Assembly (NCBI GenBank): GCA_943846595.1
Contig: OX044355.1
Span: forward strand, 2,099,501-2,163,500
Length of the DNA stretch: 64,000 nucleotides
Direction: 5' to 3'
DNA from: an uncultured Polaribacter sp.
GTDB taxonomy: Bacteria > Bacteroidota > Bacteroidia > Flavobacteriales > Flavobacteriaceae
Shown here: positions 1 through 8,559 of the stretch, one piece after another
Layout of the letters: every line of letters starts with the position of its first letter
How positions within the stretch are numbered: the first letter of the stretch is position 1
Notes under the pieces: model-generated
Database searches by the model: none
The model's input: only the letters and a program-made list of their open reading frames with translations
What the model was told of the DNA's origin: nothing
Program-made: the position numbers and the translations under genes

Positions 1-1
1 A

Positions 2-766
2 AATAATGACATTGTCAATCTTCTAAGAAGTGGGAATCAAACTCCTGTAAAAGTAGCATTCAACAATCAAGACACCCTAGAAAAACTAGCACATAGAATT
101 GCGACACAAGTGGAAACAGACTCCACCAAATTAATGCAGGCTTTCTTAGACCCTCTTTTTTTGAAAGAAAACAACTTTACAGAGAAAACAGTGCTAGGCA
201 TTTTCATTCCAAATCGTTATGAAGTATATTGGACCATATCTGCTGAAAAGTTTCGTAATAAGATGCTGAAAGAATACACCCTTTTTTGGAATACAAAAAG
301 AGTAGAAAAAGCAAAAAAACTAAACTTATCAAAAAAAGAAGTCATTACATTAGCATCAATTGTTCAAAAAGAAACAGCTCAGATAATCGAAAGACCCATT
401 GTAGCAGGCTTGTATTTAAACCGACTAAAAAAAGGATGGCCCTTGCAAGCAGACCCTACAATAATCTTCTGTATTCGTCAGAAAAAGGGACAAAATACGT
501 TGATTAAAAGAGTATTAACAGCCGATTTAAAAATTGATTCCCCATACAACACCTATTTAAATAAAGGTTTGCCTCCTGGATTGATTTCAATGCCTGACGT
601 TTCCGCAATTGATGCAGTATTAAATGCCAGCAAACACAACTATTTCTACATGTGTGCAAATATTGAAAAAATAGGCTTTCATACATTTGCAAAAACACTT
701 TCTGAGCACAATAGAAATGCAGAAAAGTACCACCGATGGCTTAATAAAAAAGGAATAAATCGATAA
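2..766 (+). CDS. mltG: Endolytic murein transglycosylase MltG, 3' part
   Basis: The reading frame is open from the left edge, so the N-terminal membrane anchor and part of the LysM-like domain lie outside the window. The visible part has the family landmarks: a YEVYW stretch, the IVQKET segment that carries the catalytic glutamate, the QADPT motif, and the SPYNTYLNKGLPPGLI segment near the C-terminus. MltG cleaves nascent glycan strands at the outer face of the inner membrane and so sets their length. A GTG at 110 is an internal codon, not a start, because coding similarity continues upstream of it. Nothing looks broken in the visible part. Confidence 0.93.
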   Translation, partial: NNDIVNLLRSGNQTPVKVAFNNQDTLEKLAHRIATQVETDSTKLMQAFLDPLFLKENNFTEKTVLGIFIPNRYEVYWTISAEKFRNKMLKEYTLFWNTKRVEKAKKLNLSKKEVITLASIVQKETAQIIERPIVAGLYLNRLKKGWPLQADPTIIFCIRQKKGQNTLIKRVLTADLKIDSPYNTYLNKGLPPGLISMPDVSAIDAVLNASKHNYFYMCANIEKIGFHTFAKTLSEHNRNAEKYHRWLNKKGINR

Positions 767-850
767 AAAAAAGATTTGCCTTCAACGAAAACTAACTCAA
801 TGAGTTACCAATCCCTTTACAAAAGCAATCCCAAAGGAGGTTCAAAGGTG

Positions 851-881
851 TGATCTATTTAAATCATATGGTTTTTTTTTA
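851..881 (+). terminator. Weak candidate terminator after mltG
   Basis: An imperfect hairpin (TGATCTAT paired with TTAAATCA, one mismatch) is followed after five bases by a run of nine or more T. It lies about 85 bases after the mltG stop. The stem is weak and the T-run is not immediately adjacent, so this is tentative. The rest of 767-1050 shows no gene that I can support. Confidence 0.3.
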
Positions 882-1050
882 GAATTCCATTAAAAGTAAT
901 AAATAATGAAAACCCTGTTTTTTATTATCAAATTCACAAAAAATATGGTTTTGCCACAACAATTTGACAGCAAAAAAGAGCAAAACCCATATTATTTATA
1001 TTTATTTTAAAATTTAACATTCTGATAATCAGTAGTATGAAATTAATCTT

Positions 1051-1058
1051 TAAATTTG
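1051..1058 (+). promoter_or_regulatory. -7 box TAAATTTG before the lysozyme-like gene
   Basis: It matches the Bacteroidota -7 consensus TAnnTTTG exactly. Transcription would begin at about 1064, leaving roughly 20 bases of leader before the proposed ATC start at 1086. No clear TTG -33 element is seen at normal spacing. Confidence 0.45.
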
Positions 1059-1085
1059 TAAACGCAAAACAGAAAGTTATTATTT

Positions 1086-1667
1086 ATCAGAAAGTTATTT
1101 TTATTAGCACTTACGCTATTTTTATTCATCAATGCAACGCTTATAGAACCAGTTAAGAGCATTGAAGTTAAAAATAACAATTCTCCAAAAAACAACTCAT
1201 TAGAATTCCCTTACCTACAAAAAAACTTTGTTGGCTTTAAAGAAGCGCTTGCTTTTAAAGAATCTCAAGGAAGGTATAATGTGATCAACACCTTAGGATA
1301 TCTCGGAAAATATCAATTCGGAAAAACAACATTAATGCGATTTCGAATATACAATACAAAAGAATTTTTAAAAAACCCAGAATTGCAAGAAAAAGCGTTT
1401 GCTGCTTACTGCTCTGTAAACAAATGGATTTTAAGAAAAGATATTAGACGCACTGTTGGAAAAATAATCAATGGAATAAAAATTACTGAATCTGGAATTT
1501 TAGCAGCGGCTCATTTAGGCGGTGCAGGAAATGTAAAAAAATATTTGCGAAGTAACGGAAAAATCCGTTTCTCAGATGCTTACGGATCTTCGATTCAATC
1601 TTATTTAAAAAAATTTGCGGGTTACAATGTTTCTAACATCAAAGCAGATAGGATGGCAAAAGTTTAA
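1086..1667 (+). CDS. Secreted lysozyme/transglycosylase-like protein with an apparent ATC start
   Basis: The frame contains an N-terminal signal peptide (RKLFLLALTLFLFINA) followed by a linker and a domain with KEALAFKESQGRYNVIN, GYLGKYQFG and HLGGAGNVKKYL. This pattern resembles small lysozyme- or SLT-like peptidoglycan enzymes of Flavobacteria, with the E of the ES-G segment as the likely acid catalyst. The first in-frame upstream stop is at 1059-1061, and no ATG, GTG or TTG lies between it and the signal peptide. The codon just before RKLFLL is ATC at 1086, giving 193 residues. A GTG at 1281 would remove the signal peptide and the catalytic region, so it is unlikely to be the start. The gene is either read from ATC, damaged at its start codon, or affected by a sequence error. 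The enzymatic function is inferred. Confidence 0.6.
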   Translation: MRKLFLLALTLFLFINATLIEPVKSIEVKNNNSPKNNSLEFPYLQKNFVGFKEALAFKESQGRYNVINTLGYLGKYQFGKTTLMRFRIYNTKEFLKNPELQEKAFAAYCSVNKWILRKDIRRTVGKIINGIKITESGILAAAHLGGAGNVKKYLRSNGKIRFSDAYGSSIQSYLKKFAGYNVSNIKADRMAKV

Positions 1668-1721
1668 ATAATTCATGAGAACATAACAGAGCATACTAAT
1701 TTTAATGCTACTCTAAATAAG

Positions 1722-1749
1722 CAGTATCAAAATCTCTTTAGTGATACTG
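1722..1749. terminator. Hairpin between convergent genes
   Basis: CAGTATCA and TGATACTG form a perfect 8-bp stem with a 12-base loop, between the rightward lysozyme-like gene and the leftward methylase. There is no strong T-run on either side, so terminator function is plausible but not certain. Confidence 0.4.
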
Positions 1750-1755
1750 TTACTC

Positions 1756-2460
1756 TTATTTATGAATAATAAAAATCGCTGGCTTCTTATATAAATCTGG
1801 AGACTGCTGTTTCCAATCTTGTACGGCAAATGTTTTGATGTATTCTGAAGAGAGGGTAATGTCTGCTGCAATACACAAGCGGGTAGATGGAGACAAAACC
1901 GCCTTCAAATCTGCAAACATTTTCTGATTTCGATAGGGAGTTTCAATAAAGATTTGTGATTGATTTTTATCGACAGATAACTTTTCCAATTCCTTAATTG
2001 CCTTTTTACGTTCCCCTTTATCAATTGGCAAATATCCATTAAACGCAAAATTCTGACCATTCATTCCAGAACTCATCATTGCCATTAATATTGAAGAAGG
2101 TCCTACTAAAGGAACCACTTGAATTCCTTTTTCATGGGCCAACTTAACAATCGATGCGCCAGGATCTGCAACGGCAGGCACCCCAGCTTCAGACAACAAA
2201 CCAACATTGGTTCCGTTATTACAAATATCCAAATAGAAGCGTGTTTCTAATTCTTCAGCATACTTATCTAATGGCATAAGATGTAATGAAGACTGCATTT
2301 TTTTTGGAGTAATTTTTTTAATAAACCTTCTAGCAGTTTTTTCATTTTCAACAATAAAAAAATCAATATCCTTAATCACCTTTTTCACAGATAAAGGCAT
2401 TACTTCTAAAGGTTCTGTATCTCCTAGCGTAGTTGGAATTAAATATAATTTACCGTTCAT
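1756..2460 (-). CDS. SAM-dependent methyltransferase, RsmI/tetrapyrrole-methylase fold
   Basis: This 234-residue protein has the class III (tetrapyrrole methylase) methyltransferase layout: an N-terminal GKLYLIPTTLGD strand, a central GLLSEAGVPAVADPG loop, then VVPLVGPSSILMAMMSSG, and a C-terminal half with QIFIETPYRN. The motifs match RsmI, which 2'-O-methylates C1402 of 16S rRNA. However, it is shorter than classical RsmI and belongs to the RsmI-like group usually annotated simply as SAM-dependent methyltransferase, so the exact target is uncertain. Its start overlaps the 3' end of the phosphatase gene by 11 bases, so the two are probably co-transcribed and translationally coupled. Confidence 0.85.
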   Translation of the reverse strand: MNGKLYLIPTTLGDTEPLEVMPLSVKKVIKDIDFFIVENEKTARRFIKKITPKKMQSSLHLMPLDKYAEELETRFYLDICNNGTNVGLLSEAGVPAVADPGASIVKLAHEKGIQVVPLVGPSSILMAMMSSGMNGQNFAFNGYLPIDKGERKKAIKELEKLSVDKNQSQIFIETPYRNQKMFADLKAVLSPSTRLCIAADITLSSEYIKTFAVQDWKQQSPDLYKKPAIFIIHK

Positions 2461-2911
2461 TTTGTAATTTTTCTGCGATTATTGAACAAGCTTCTTCAAG
2501 CATCATATATACTTTTTCAAATCCCTGAGTACCCCCGTAATAAGGGTCTGGGACACTATGATTTGAAAGTGGATTGACTTCATTTAAAATCAGTTTCACT
2601 TTAGCAATATGTGCATTTTTTTTAGCCAATTTTAAAATATTTTGATAATTACTTTCATCCATTGCGTAAATAGTATCAAAATTTTCAAAATCGGTCACCC
2701 TAAATTTTCGTGCTTTTTGATTTTTCAAATTTACATTGTATTTTGACGCGATGTATATTGAGCGTTTGTCTGGAGCATTCCCAATATGATACGCAGCAGT
2801 TCCAGCAGAATCAACAAAAACAAGAGCTGAATTCACTTTCGATTGCAGCACCCCTTCAGCAATTGGAGAACGACAAATGTTTCCCAAACAAACCATGAGT
2901 ATTTTATGCAT
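2450..2911 (-). CDS. Low-molecular-weight protein tyrosine phosphatase
   Basis: The protein begins with the P-loop VCLGNICRS (C8-x5-R14-S15), the catalytic signature of this family, and ends with the general-acid loop VPDPYYGG. Length 153 is normal for the family. These enzymes remove phosphate from tyrosine; bacterial relatives control bacterial tyrosine kinases and polysaccharide export, but no kinase or capsule gene is nearby. It lies 10 bases after the dnaA stop and overlaps the next methylase gene, forming a dnaA-phosphatase-methylase group that appears typical of Flavobacteria. Confidence 0.93.
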   Translation of the reverse strand: MHKILMVCLGNICRSPIAEGVLQSKVNSALVFVDSAGTAAYHIGNAPDKRSIYIASKYNVNLKNQKARKFRVTDFENFDTIYAMDESNYQNILKLAKKNAHIAKVKLILNEVNPLSNHSVPDPYYGGTQGFEKVYMMLEEACSIIAEKLQNER

Positions 2912-2921
2912 AAAAACGGAA

Positions 2922-4349
2922 TTAGAAAGTCAATTTCTTCGTTAAATCTTCAACGTATTTTTTAAATTGCTTATCCGTTTCAGTTAAGTTATCAACAGTT
3001 TTACAAGCATGCAAAACAGTTGCATGGTCTCTTTGTCCAATTTGATTCCCAATACTTGCCAATGAAGTTTTTGTTAATCTTTTGGCAAAAAACATGGCCA
3101 GTTGTCTTGCTTGAACAATGTGGCGCTTCCTAGTTTTAGATTGTAAGGTAGCAACATCCATATCGAAGTATTTCGAAACTTCTTTTTGTATGTAATCGAT
3201 AGAAACTTCTTTTTTGGTATTTTTTACAAACTTATCGACAATTTGTTTTGCCAATTCGATAGAAAATTCTCGTCTATTAAACGAAGCTTGTGCAATCATT
3301 GAAATAATTACTCCCTCTAACTCTCGAACATTTGATTTGATATTCTTAGCAATATACTCTACAATCTCTTCGGGCATTTCAACACCATCTCTGAAAATTT
3401 TATTGTGAAGAATAGAAACTCTTGTTTCGTAATCTGGTGCTTGTAATTCTGCAGACAATCCCCATTTAAAACGAGATAACAAACGCTGCTCTATGTCTTG
3501 CATATCTACAGGTGCTTTGTCTGAAGTTAAAATTACTTGCTTTCCATTTTGATGTAGGTGATTGAATATGTGGAAGAAAACATCTTGTGTTCCTGCCTTA
3601 CCCGATAAAAACTGAACGTCATCAATCAATAAAACATCAATCATTTGATAAAAATGAATAAAATCATTTCTAGTATTTGATTTTACAGAGTCTATAAATT
3701 GTTGTGTGAATTTTTCTGAAGAAATATACAAAACAGTTTTGTCTGGATACTTGTCCTTTATGTCAACACCAATAGCATGTGCTAAATGTGTTTTTCCTAA
3801 ACCAACACCACCATAGATTAACAATGGATTGAAGGAAGTTCCTCCCGGTTTGTTGGCTACCGCCATACCTGCAGAACGTGCCAATCTATTAGAATCTCCT
3901 TCAACAAAATTATTAAAGTTATAATTCGGGTTTAATTGAGATTCTATTTTTACTTTTTGTAATCCAGGAATTATAAATGGATTTCTCAATTCTCTTTTAC
4001 CAGCTTCCAAAGGCATCGTTACCTTTTGTGGTTTTAGAGGATCTCTGTTAGCGCTTGGGATTTTAACAATTTGGGGCCTATTACTACTGTAGGTGTTTTC
4101 CATACGAACGTCATAAACCAACTTTGCATCATTCCCTAATTGACGCACTAAAGCAACTCTTAATAATTTAATATAATGTTCCTCTAACCATTCGTAAAAA
4201 AATTTACTAGGCACCTGAATCGTTAACGCTTCTCCGGATAATTTTACTGGTTTGATGGGCTCAAACCAAGTTTTATATGCTTGTGGCTTAATATTGTCTT
4301 TTATAAAAGACAAACATTCAGTCCAAACGGAATCGGCAGTTAATGTCAT
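2922..4349 (-). CDS. dnaA: Chromosomal replication initiator DnaA
   Basis: The 475-residue protein has all DnaA domains: the N-terminal interaction domain (TADSVWTECLSFIKDNI), a linker, the AAA+ domain with Walker A GGVGLGKT at about 180-187 and Walker B VLLIDDVQF, an arginine-bearing SRFKWG segment, and the C-terminal DNA-binding domain with the RDHATVLHACKTV signature. It binds DnaA boxes and opens oriC. I found no cluster of TTATCCACA-type boxes in the flanking 168-base upstream gap, so the origin is probably elsewhere, as is common in Bacteroidota. No clear TAnnTTTG box was found directly upstream. Confidence 0.98.
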   Translation of the reverse strand: MTLTADSVWTECLSFIKDNIKPQAYKTWFEPIKPVKLSGEALTIQVPSKFFYEWLEEHYIKLLRVALVRQLGNDAKLVYDVRMENTYSSNRPQIVKIPSANRDPLKPQKVTMPLEAGKRELRNPFIIPGLQKVKIESQLNPNYNFNNFVEGDSNRLARSAGMAVANKPGGTSFNPLLIYGGVGLGKTHLAHAIGVDIKDKYPDKTVLYISSEKFTQQFIDSVKSNTRNDFIHFYQMIDVLLIDDVQFLSGKAGTQDVFFHIFNHLHQNGKQVILTSDKAPVDMQDIEQRLLSRFKWGLSAELQAPDYETRVSILHNKIFRDGVEMPEEIVEYIAKNIKSNVRELEGVIISMIAQASFNRREFSIELAKQIVDKFVKNTKKEVSIDYIQKEVSKYFDMDVATLQSKTRKRHIVQARQLAMFFAKRLTKTSLASIGNQIGQRDHATVLHACKTVDNLTETDKQFKKYVEDLTKKLTF

Positions 4350-4517
4350 TTAGGGTAATTATATTAATGAGTTAATGATTGTTTAAAGCGGAATTTTAAT
4401 GCTCTCCCAAAAGCACTACAAAAGTGTGAATAAAATTCAGTATAAAAAAATCTATTTGCTATTGATTATTAACTTTTTTTTGCGTACACTACTAACCCTA
4501 ATATAAATTTCATTTTT

Positions 4518-4916
4518 TTGAAAAAAAATACTACAAAAATTCGAGTTCGGTATTCTGAAACCGATCAGATGGGCGTTGTATATCATGGAAATTACGCACA
4601 GTTTTTTGAAATTGGTAGAACAGAATGGCTTAGAGACATGGGAGTTACGTATAAAAAAATGGAAACCACAGGCATTATGCTACCCGTAATTTCTTTGCAA
4701 TGCAACTTCATTAAATCAGCGCTCTATGATGATATTTTAATAATTGATACCCTACTCAAAAAAAAACCAACGGTTAAAATTGAATTTGATTATGAAATAA
4801 AAAATCAAACCAACGATTTAATCTGTACAGGAAACTCCGTTTTAGCATTTATAAATATGGAAACGATGAAACCGACACGATGTCCAGCATATCTATTAGA
4901 GCTTTTAGAATTTTAA
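4518..4916 (+). CDS. Acyl-CoA thioesterase, YbgC/4-hydroxybenzoyl-CoA family
   Basis: The 132-residue hot-dog fold protein carries the family signature RYSETDQMGVVYHGNY, in which the aspartate is the catalytic residue, and EIGRTEWLRDMG after it. It hydrolyses acyl-CoA or acyl-ACP thioesters in the cytoplasm; the substrate cannot be read from the sequence. The start appears to be a TTG at 4518, directly before KKNTTKIRVRYSETDQ, and there is no in-frame ATG before the core domain. It runs alone, divergent from dnaA and convergent with yigZ. Confidence 0.88.
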   Translation: MKKNTTKIRVRYSETDQMGVVYHGNYAQFFEIGRTEWLRDMGVTYKKMETTGIMLPVISLQCNFIKSALYDDILIIDTLLKKKPTVKIEFDYEIKNQTNDLICTGNSVLAFINMETMKPTRCPAYLLELLEF

Positions 4917-4928
4917 AAACACTAAAAC

Positions 4929-5537
4929 TTATACCATTTCTTTAATAACAACTTTGTACAAAGCATCAAAAATTTGAAAAATACGATTTGCTTCACTTTT
5001 TCTAACTGAAATTATGTAGGTGCAATCCATCTCTAGTTTTTGATGTACGATAACAATCTGGTTCTCTTTGACAATTCTCATCACTGGATTCATCAAATCA
5101 TAATTACAGGTCAACTTGAACTGAGCATTTATCGTCTTTTCTATAATTTCAGATGCTTCTAATGCGAGCTGTGCTGACTTTTTATAGGCAGCAATCAATC
5201 CACCAACACCCAATTTTGTACCTCCAAAATAACGCACGGAAACAATAAGAATATTGGTGACTTCAAAAGATTGAATTTGCCCATAAATTGGCAACCCTGC
5301 AGAATTGTTTGGCTCCCCATCATCATTTACTCTATACTGAATATGTTCCACTCCTATTTGGTAGGCATAGCAGAAATGGCGTGCAGAATGATGTTTCTTT
5401 TTCAATATTTCAAGACCGTCTTTAACATCATCTTCAGATAAAACAGGAAAAGCATATCCAAAAAACTTACTCCCCTTTTCTTTAAAAAGAGTTTCCTCGG
5501 AAGCAATATCAATTGTTTTATAAGCGTCTTCTTTCAT
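4929..5537 (-). CDS. yigZ: YigZ/IMPACT family protein
   Basis: The 202-residue protein has an N-terminal UPF0029/IMPACT domain (KKHHSARHFCYAYQIG, VNDDGEPNNSAGLPIYGQI, VRYFGGTKLGVGGLIAAYK) and a C-terminal ferredoxin-like DUF1949 domain. Relatives are linked to translation control and proline-peptide turnover, but no firm biochemical role is known. It starts immediately after the stop of the EamA transporter gene, so it is the last gene of the lea-ribD-HAD-EamA-yigZ operon. Confidence 0.9.
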   Translation of the reverse strand: MKEDAYKTIDIASEETLFKEKGSKFFGYAFPVLSEDDVKDGLEILKKKHHSARHFCYAYQIGVEHIQYRVNDDGEPNNSAGLPIYGQIQSFEVTNILIVSVRYFGGTKLGVGGLIAAYKKSAQLALEASEIIEKTINAQFKLTCNYDLMNPVMRIVKENQIVIVHQKLEMDCTYIISVRKSEANRIFQIFDALYKVVIKEMV

Positions 5538-6398
5538 TTAGGCAATGGTAACTAGTATAATTCCAAAAACGGCTAACACCACACCTATTTTGTTTTTCAA
5601 ACTAAATGTTTCTTTAAAGATTAGCAATCCAACTAAAGTAGATAAAATTACGATTCCAACATTATTGACAGTAAACAACACAGAACTTTCAAAATCTTCA
5701 TTCTGTAAAGCTTTTATTAAAAATATGATAGAAAAGTAGTTTGGAACTCCTAAAACAAAACCTGCAATGATATTTTTAATCCCAAAAGAGGCTTTTTTTT
5801 TAATTTGTTGAATGAGTAAGATAGTAGCTGCAAAAACGGCTGCAATCCCAAACAAACTTCCAGAAAACAAAGACACATCTTTTTGAAGGACAAAATTTAC
5901 CTCAACATACTTAAGCGTCGTATCGATAACTCCCGATCCAAAAAACAATAAAACAGGAAATAAAATCCCACCAGATTTTGTGTTTGTTTCATTTTTAACA
6001 GAGGCCAAATAAACAGCAATCAATGCAATCAAAATTCCAATTACCTTCAAGATAGTAACCGACTCATTATATAAAAAAGTTCCAAATAGTACTGGAACAA
6101 CCACCGACATCTTCCCAGCAACAGAAGCAACTGAGACACCATTTCGTTGCGCTGTAGTAGCCATGACAAAAAAGATAGAAACAAACAAGGCACCTAAAAA
6201 CAGTGCTCCTAAAAACCAAGGTTGCTCAGGAATCTCTGAAAGAGAAACCGCTCCATCTGCCAGTACAACCCCCATGATAAATGCGACAATGTAGTTCACA
6301 AAAATTGCTTTTAAAGTATCTATTTTATAGATTCCAAAATATTTAAAAATAACAAATAAGCCCGTAGAAAAAAGAATACTTAATAATAGGTAGATCAA
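5538..6398 (-). CDS. EamA/DMT-family transporter, TTG start
   Basis: The protein has about ten hydrophobic helices typical of EamA-like drug/metabolite transporters. The frame is open far upstream, but that extension lies inside the HAD gene and is not hydrophobic. The best start is the TTG at 6396-6398, giving IYLLLSILFSTGLFVIFKY as the first helix and a length of 286 residues. That TTG overlaps the TGA stop of the HAD gene (TTGA), which suggests translational coupling. The substrate is unknown. Its position after ribD might suggest a riboflavin-linked or unrelated small metabolite, but this is speculation. Confidence 0.82.
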   Translation of the reverse strand: MIYLLLSILFSTGLFVIFKYFGIYKIDTLKAIFVNYIVAFIMGVVLADGAVSLSEIPEQPWFLGALFLGALFVSIFFVMATTAQRNGVSVASVAGKMSVVVPVLFGTFLYNESVTILKVIGILIALIAVYLASVKNETNTKSGGILFPVLLFFGSGVIDTTLKYVEVNFVLQKDVSLFSGSLFGIAAVFAATILLIQQIKKKASFGIKNIIAGFVLGVPNYFSIIFLIKALQNEDFESSVLFTVNNVGIVILSTLVGLLIFKETFSLKNKIGVVLAVFGIILVTIA

Positions 6399-7006
6399 TT
6401 TGAAAATTGTTTTTGATTGAACAAATGAATGATGTCGTCTTGTCCAGGAATTAAATTCCAAGTTTGTATTCCTAATAACTTTGCTGCATCTATATTCTCC
6501 TGTGTATCGTCTATAAAAAGTGTTTCTTTTGGAACTAAAGAATGCTTCTTTAAAACGTATTCGAAGATATTTGCATTGGGTTTTCTCATTCTCATTTCGT
6601 GCGACAGATAAAAATATCCAAAACAATTTTTAAAAGTATTGTAAAGTCGCATTCCCCAGTTTTCTTGAATCCAAGAAATGTGTAACTCATTGGTATTGCT
6701 TAGTAAAAACAAGTTGTAGTTTGCATTTTTTGCCAATTCTTGGAGAAATAGTAATCGATGTTCTGGAAAATCTAATAAAATGGCATTCCAAGCTGCAATT
6801 AATTTTTCAGATGAAATTTGAAACTTCGCTTCAAAAAAATCAACAAAACTTTTTGTTGACAACATCCCCATTTCATACTGTTGACAGACCCTTACTGTTT
6901 CTTCAGAAATCTCCGAAACCCCTAACTGAGCTAATGCGTTCACTGTTGCTTCTTTATCTAAATTGATAAAAATATCGCCAAAGTCGAAAATGATATTTTT
7001 AAGCAT
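6395..7006 (-). CDS. HAD-family hydrolase (subfamily IA)
   Basis: The 203-residue protein starts with the HAD motif I region FDFGDIFINLD, whose first aspartate is the nucleophile. It has motif II in LFLLSNTNE, a lysine in RMRKPNANIFEYVL, and motif IV LFIDDTQENIDAA. It is likely a small-molecule phosphatase. Its placement directly after ribD, overlapping it by 8 bases, makes it a candidate for the often unassigned phosphatase that dephosphorylates the RibD product in riboflavin synthesis. That role is inferred from position only. Confidence 0.88.
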   Translation of the reverse strand: MLKNIIFDFGDIFINLDKEATVNALAQLGVSEISEETVRVCQQYEMGMLSTKSFVDFFEAKFQISSEKLIAAWNAILLDFPEHRLLFLQELAKNANYNLFLLSNTNELHISWIQENWGMRLYNTFKNCFGYFYLSHEMRMRKPNANIFEYVLKKHSLVPKETLFIDDTQENIDAAKLLGIQTWNLIPGQDDIIHLFNQKQFSN

Positions 7007-8042
7007 TAGTGTATATTTTTAGAAGGTCATTATCAATCCGCGTTTCTGACACTTTTTCTGAAGCTAGACAAGGTGCTTTTACACCCTTATTAAAACTAAC
7101 AGCTCCAACATAAACATGTGCTTCATCCCAAATTCTAGCATCAATAAAAGTCTGTAACGTTTGAGAACCTCCTTCAATGATGAGCGATTGAATTTTATAT
7201 TTTCGTAATACTTCACAAATTTGTACTGCTATATTTTTAGAAAAATCAATCGATTCAACATGTATTTCTGGACTGCAATCAAAAGGATATTTTTGTTTTT
7301 CAGAAAAAACAATCGTTTGGACACTTCCGTCTAAAACGGCTGCCGTTGCAGAAATTCTTGCAGAGCGATCCAAAACAACTCGAATTGGATTAATACCCGA
7401 CCAACTTCGTACATTTAATTTCGGATTATCATCAAGAACCGTACGAGTGCCAACCAATACCGCATGTTCCTTACTACGCAGTTGATGGACTTTTTGCTGT
7501 GAATACGCATTGGAAATCCAAACAGGTTTTTGGACTGTTCTAGAGTGCGGTGCCACAAAACCATCTTTCGTTTCTGCCCATTTTAAAATGACATAGGGTC
7601 TCTTTTTATTTTGAACTGTAAAAAATCTTTTGTGATGGGCTTTACAGGCAGTTTCCAACACCCCTACAACAACATTAATTCCTGAATTTTGAAGCTGTGC
7701 GATTCCTTTACCCGCTACAAGAGCATTGGAGTCTTCGCAGCCTATGACTACATTTTTAAGTTGATGTTTCACTATCAAGTCGGCACAAGGTGGCGTTTTA
7801 CCAAAGTGCGAACAAGGCTCTAAAGTAACATAGAGTGTCGCTTGTTTTAGCAGGGTTTTATTCGCCACAGCATTAATTGCATTTACTTCAGCATGATTGC
7901 CACCATAGGGAGCGGTAAACCCTTCTCCAATAATTTTATTATTGACAACGATCACAGCTCCTACAGACGGATTTGGTCGTGTGGTTCCAATTCCATTTTT
8001 AGCAATTTGCAAGCAGCGCTGTATATAAAATTCGTGACTCAA
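6999..8042 (-). CDS. ribD: Bifunctional riboflavin biosynthesis deaminase/reductase RibD
   Basis: The protein has an N-terminal deaminase domain (about residues 1-145) with the zinc motif NHAEVNAI and PCSHFGKTPPC, and a C-terminal NADPH-dependent reductase domain (about 150-347) with KWAETKDGFVAP, GTRTVLDDNPKLNVR and LIIEGGSQTLQTF. It converts the pyrimidine intermediate of riboflavin synthesis in two steps. Length 347 is normal. The other rib genes are not in the window. It follows the LEA-like lipoprotein gene by six bases and overlaps the HAD gene. Confidence 0.96.
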   Translation of the reverse strand: MSHEFYIQRCLQIAKNGIGTTRPNPSVGAVIVVNNKIIGEGFTAPYGGNHAEVNAINAVANKTLLKQATLYVTLEPCSHFGKTPPCADLIVKHQLKNVVIGCEDSNALVAGKGIAQLQNSGINVVVGVLETACKAHHKRFFTVQNKKRPYVILKWAETKDGFVAPHSRTVQKPVWISNAYSQQKVHQLRSKEHAVLVGTRTVLDDNPKLNVRSWSGINPIRVVLDRSARISATAAVLDGSVQTIVFSEKQKYPFDCSPEIHVESIDFSKNIAVQICEVLRKYKIQSLIIEGGSQTLQTFIDARIWDEAHVYVGAVSFNKGVKAPCLASEKVSETRIDNDLLKIYTNA

Positions 8043-8048
8043 TAGATT

Positions 8049-8507
8049 TTAAAGTTTAATTTCTTGTATTTTATCAATAGGATAAGTATTCGAAAAACCA
8101 AATACTTTGTATCTTAAATTCCCTTTGAACCTTACTTTAATCGATTTGTTTAAAAAGGAATTGATCAACCCTCCAAGAATACCATTCTTATTATTTTGAA
8201 AAACTTTTTTGGTTGGAATCACAGCCGTTAAGGGTACTGAAAATGAAGCTCTCGCTGGCACTTTAAATTCAGCTACAAAAACAGATGCAATCGCTGCACC
8301 ATTTACAATTATTTGAATTTCATCAGTAGAAATCGTACCGCCAACCCCATTTGGATTCTCAAAAAATGCAACGGCTTTTAATTGAATTGTGTCCGAAGTA
8401 ACCGCTACAATTTTCACATCATCTACTTTGATAAAAATCGGTTTTTTCTTGACTGAACAACTGCTCATCAACAAAAATAGCACAGAAAAATATAGTAGGT
8501 TTTTCAT
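8049..8507 (-). CDS. LEA type 2 (WHy-domain) lipoprotein
   Basis: The protein starts with a lipoprotein signal (MKNLLYFSVLFLLMSSC, cysteine at about 17) and continues as a single LEA14/WHy-like beta domain: VKIVAVTSDTIQLKAVAFFENPN, then the IIVNGAAIASV and FSVPLTAVIPT strands. Such proteins are found in the periplasm or envelope and are linked with desiccation or stress tolerance in other organisms; no enzymatic role is expected. It heads the ribD operon. Confidence 0.8.
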   Translation of the reverse strand: MKNLLYFSVLFLLMSSCSVKKKPIFIKVDDVKIVAVTSDTIQLKAVAFFENPNGVGGTISTDEIQIIVNGAAIASVFVAEFKVPARASFSVPLTAVIPTKKVFQNNKNGILGGLINSFLNKSIKVRFKGNLRYKVFGFSNTYPIDKIQEIKL

Positions 8508-8542
8508 GAAAAATATTTAAAAAAATTGATACCTTGCTATTG

Positions 8543-8550
8543 CAAAAATA
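8543..8550 (-). promoter_or_regulatory. -7 box (TATTTTTG on the minus strand) for the LEA-ribD operon
   Basis: CAAAAATA on the plus strand reads as TATTTTTG on the minus strand, matching TAnnTTTG. It lies 35 bases before the lipoprotein start, leaving a leader of about 30 bases. Confidence 0.45.
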
Positions 8551-8559
8551 GGGGAATAA

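Noticed and set aside
4350-4517. Possible replication origin beside dnaA
   Set aside because: The gap is short and AT-rich, but I found no repeated TTATCCACA-like DnaA boxes or a clear unwinding repeat.
5538-6626. Full-length 362-residue reading of the EamA transporter
   Set aside because: The first 76 residues lie inside the HAD gene in another frame and do not look like membrane protein. The TTG start at 6398 gives a normal family length.
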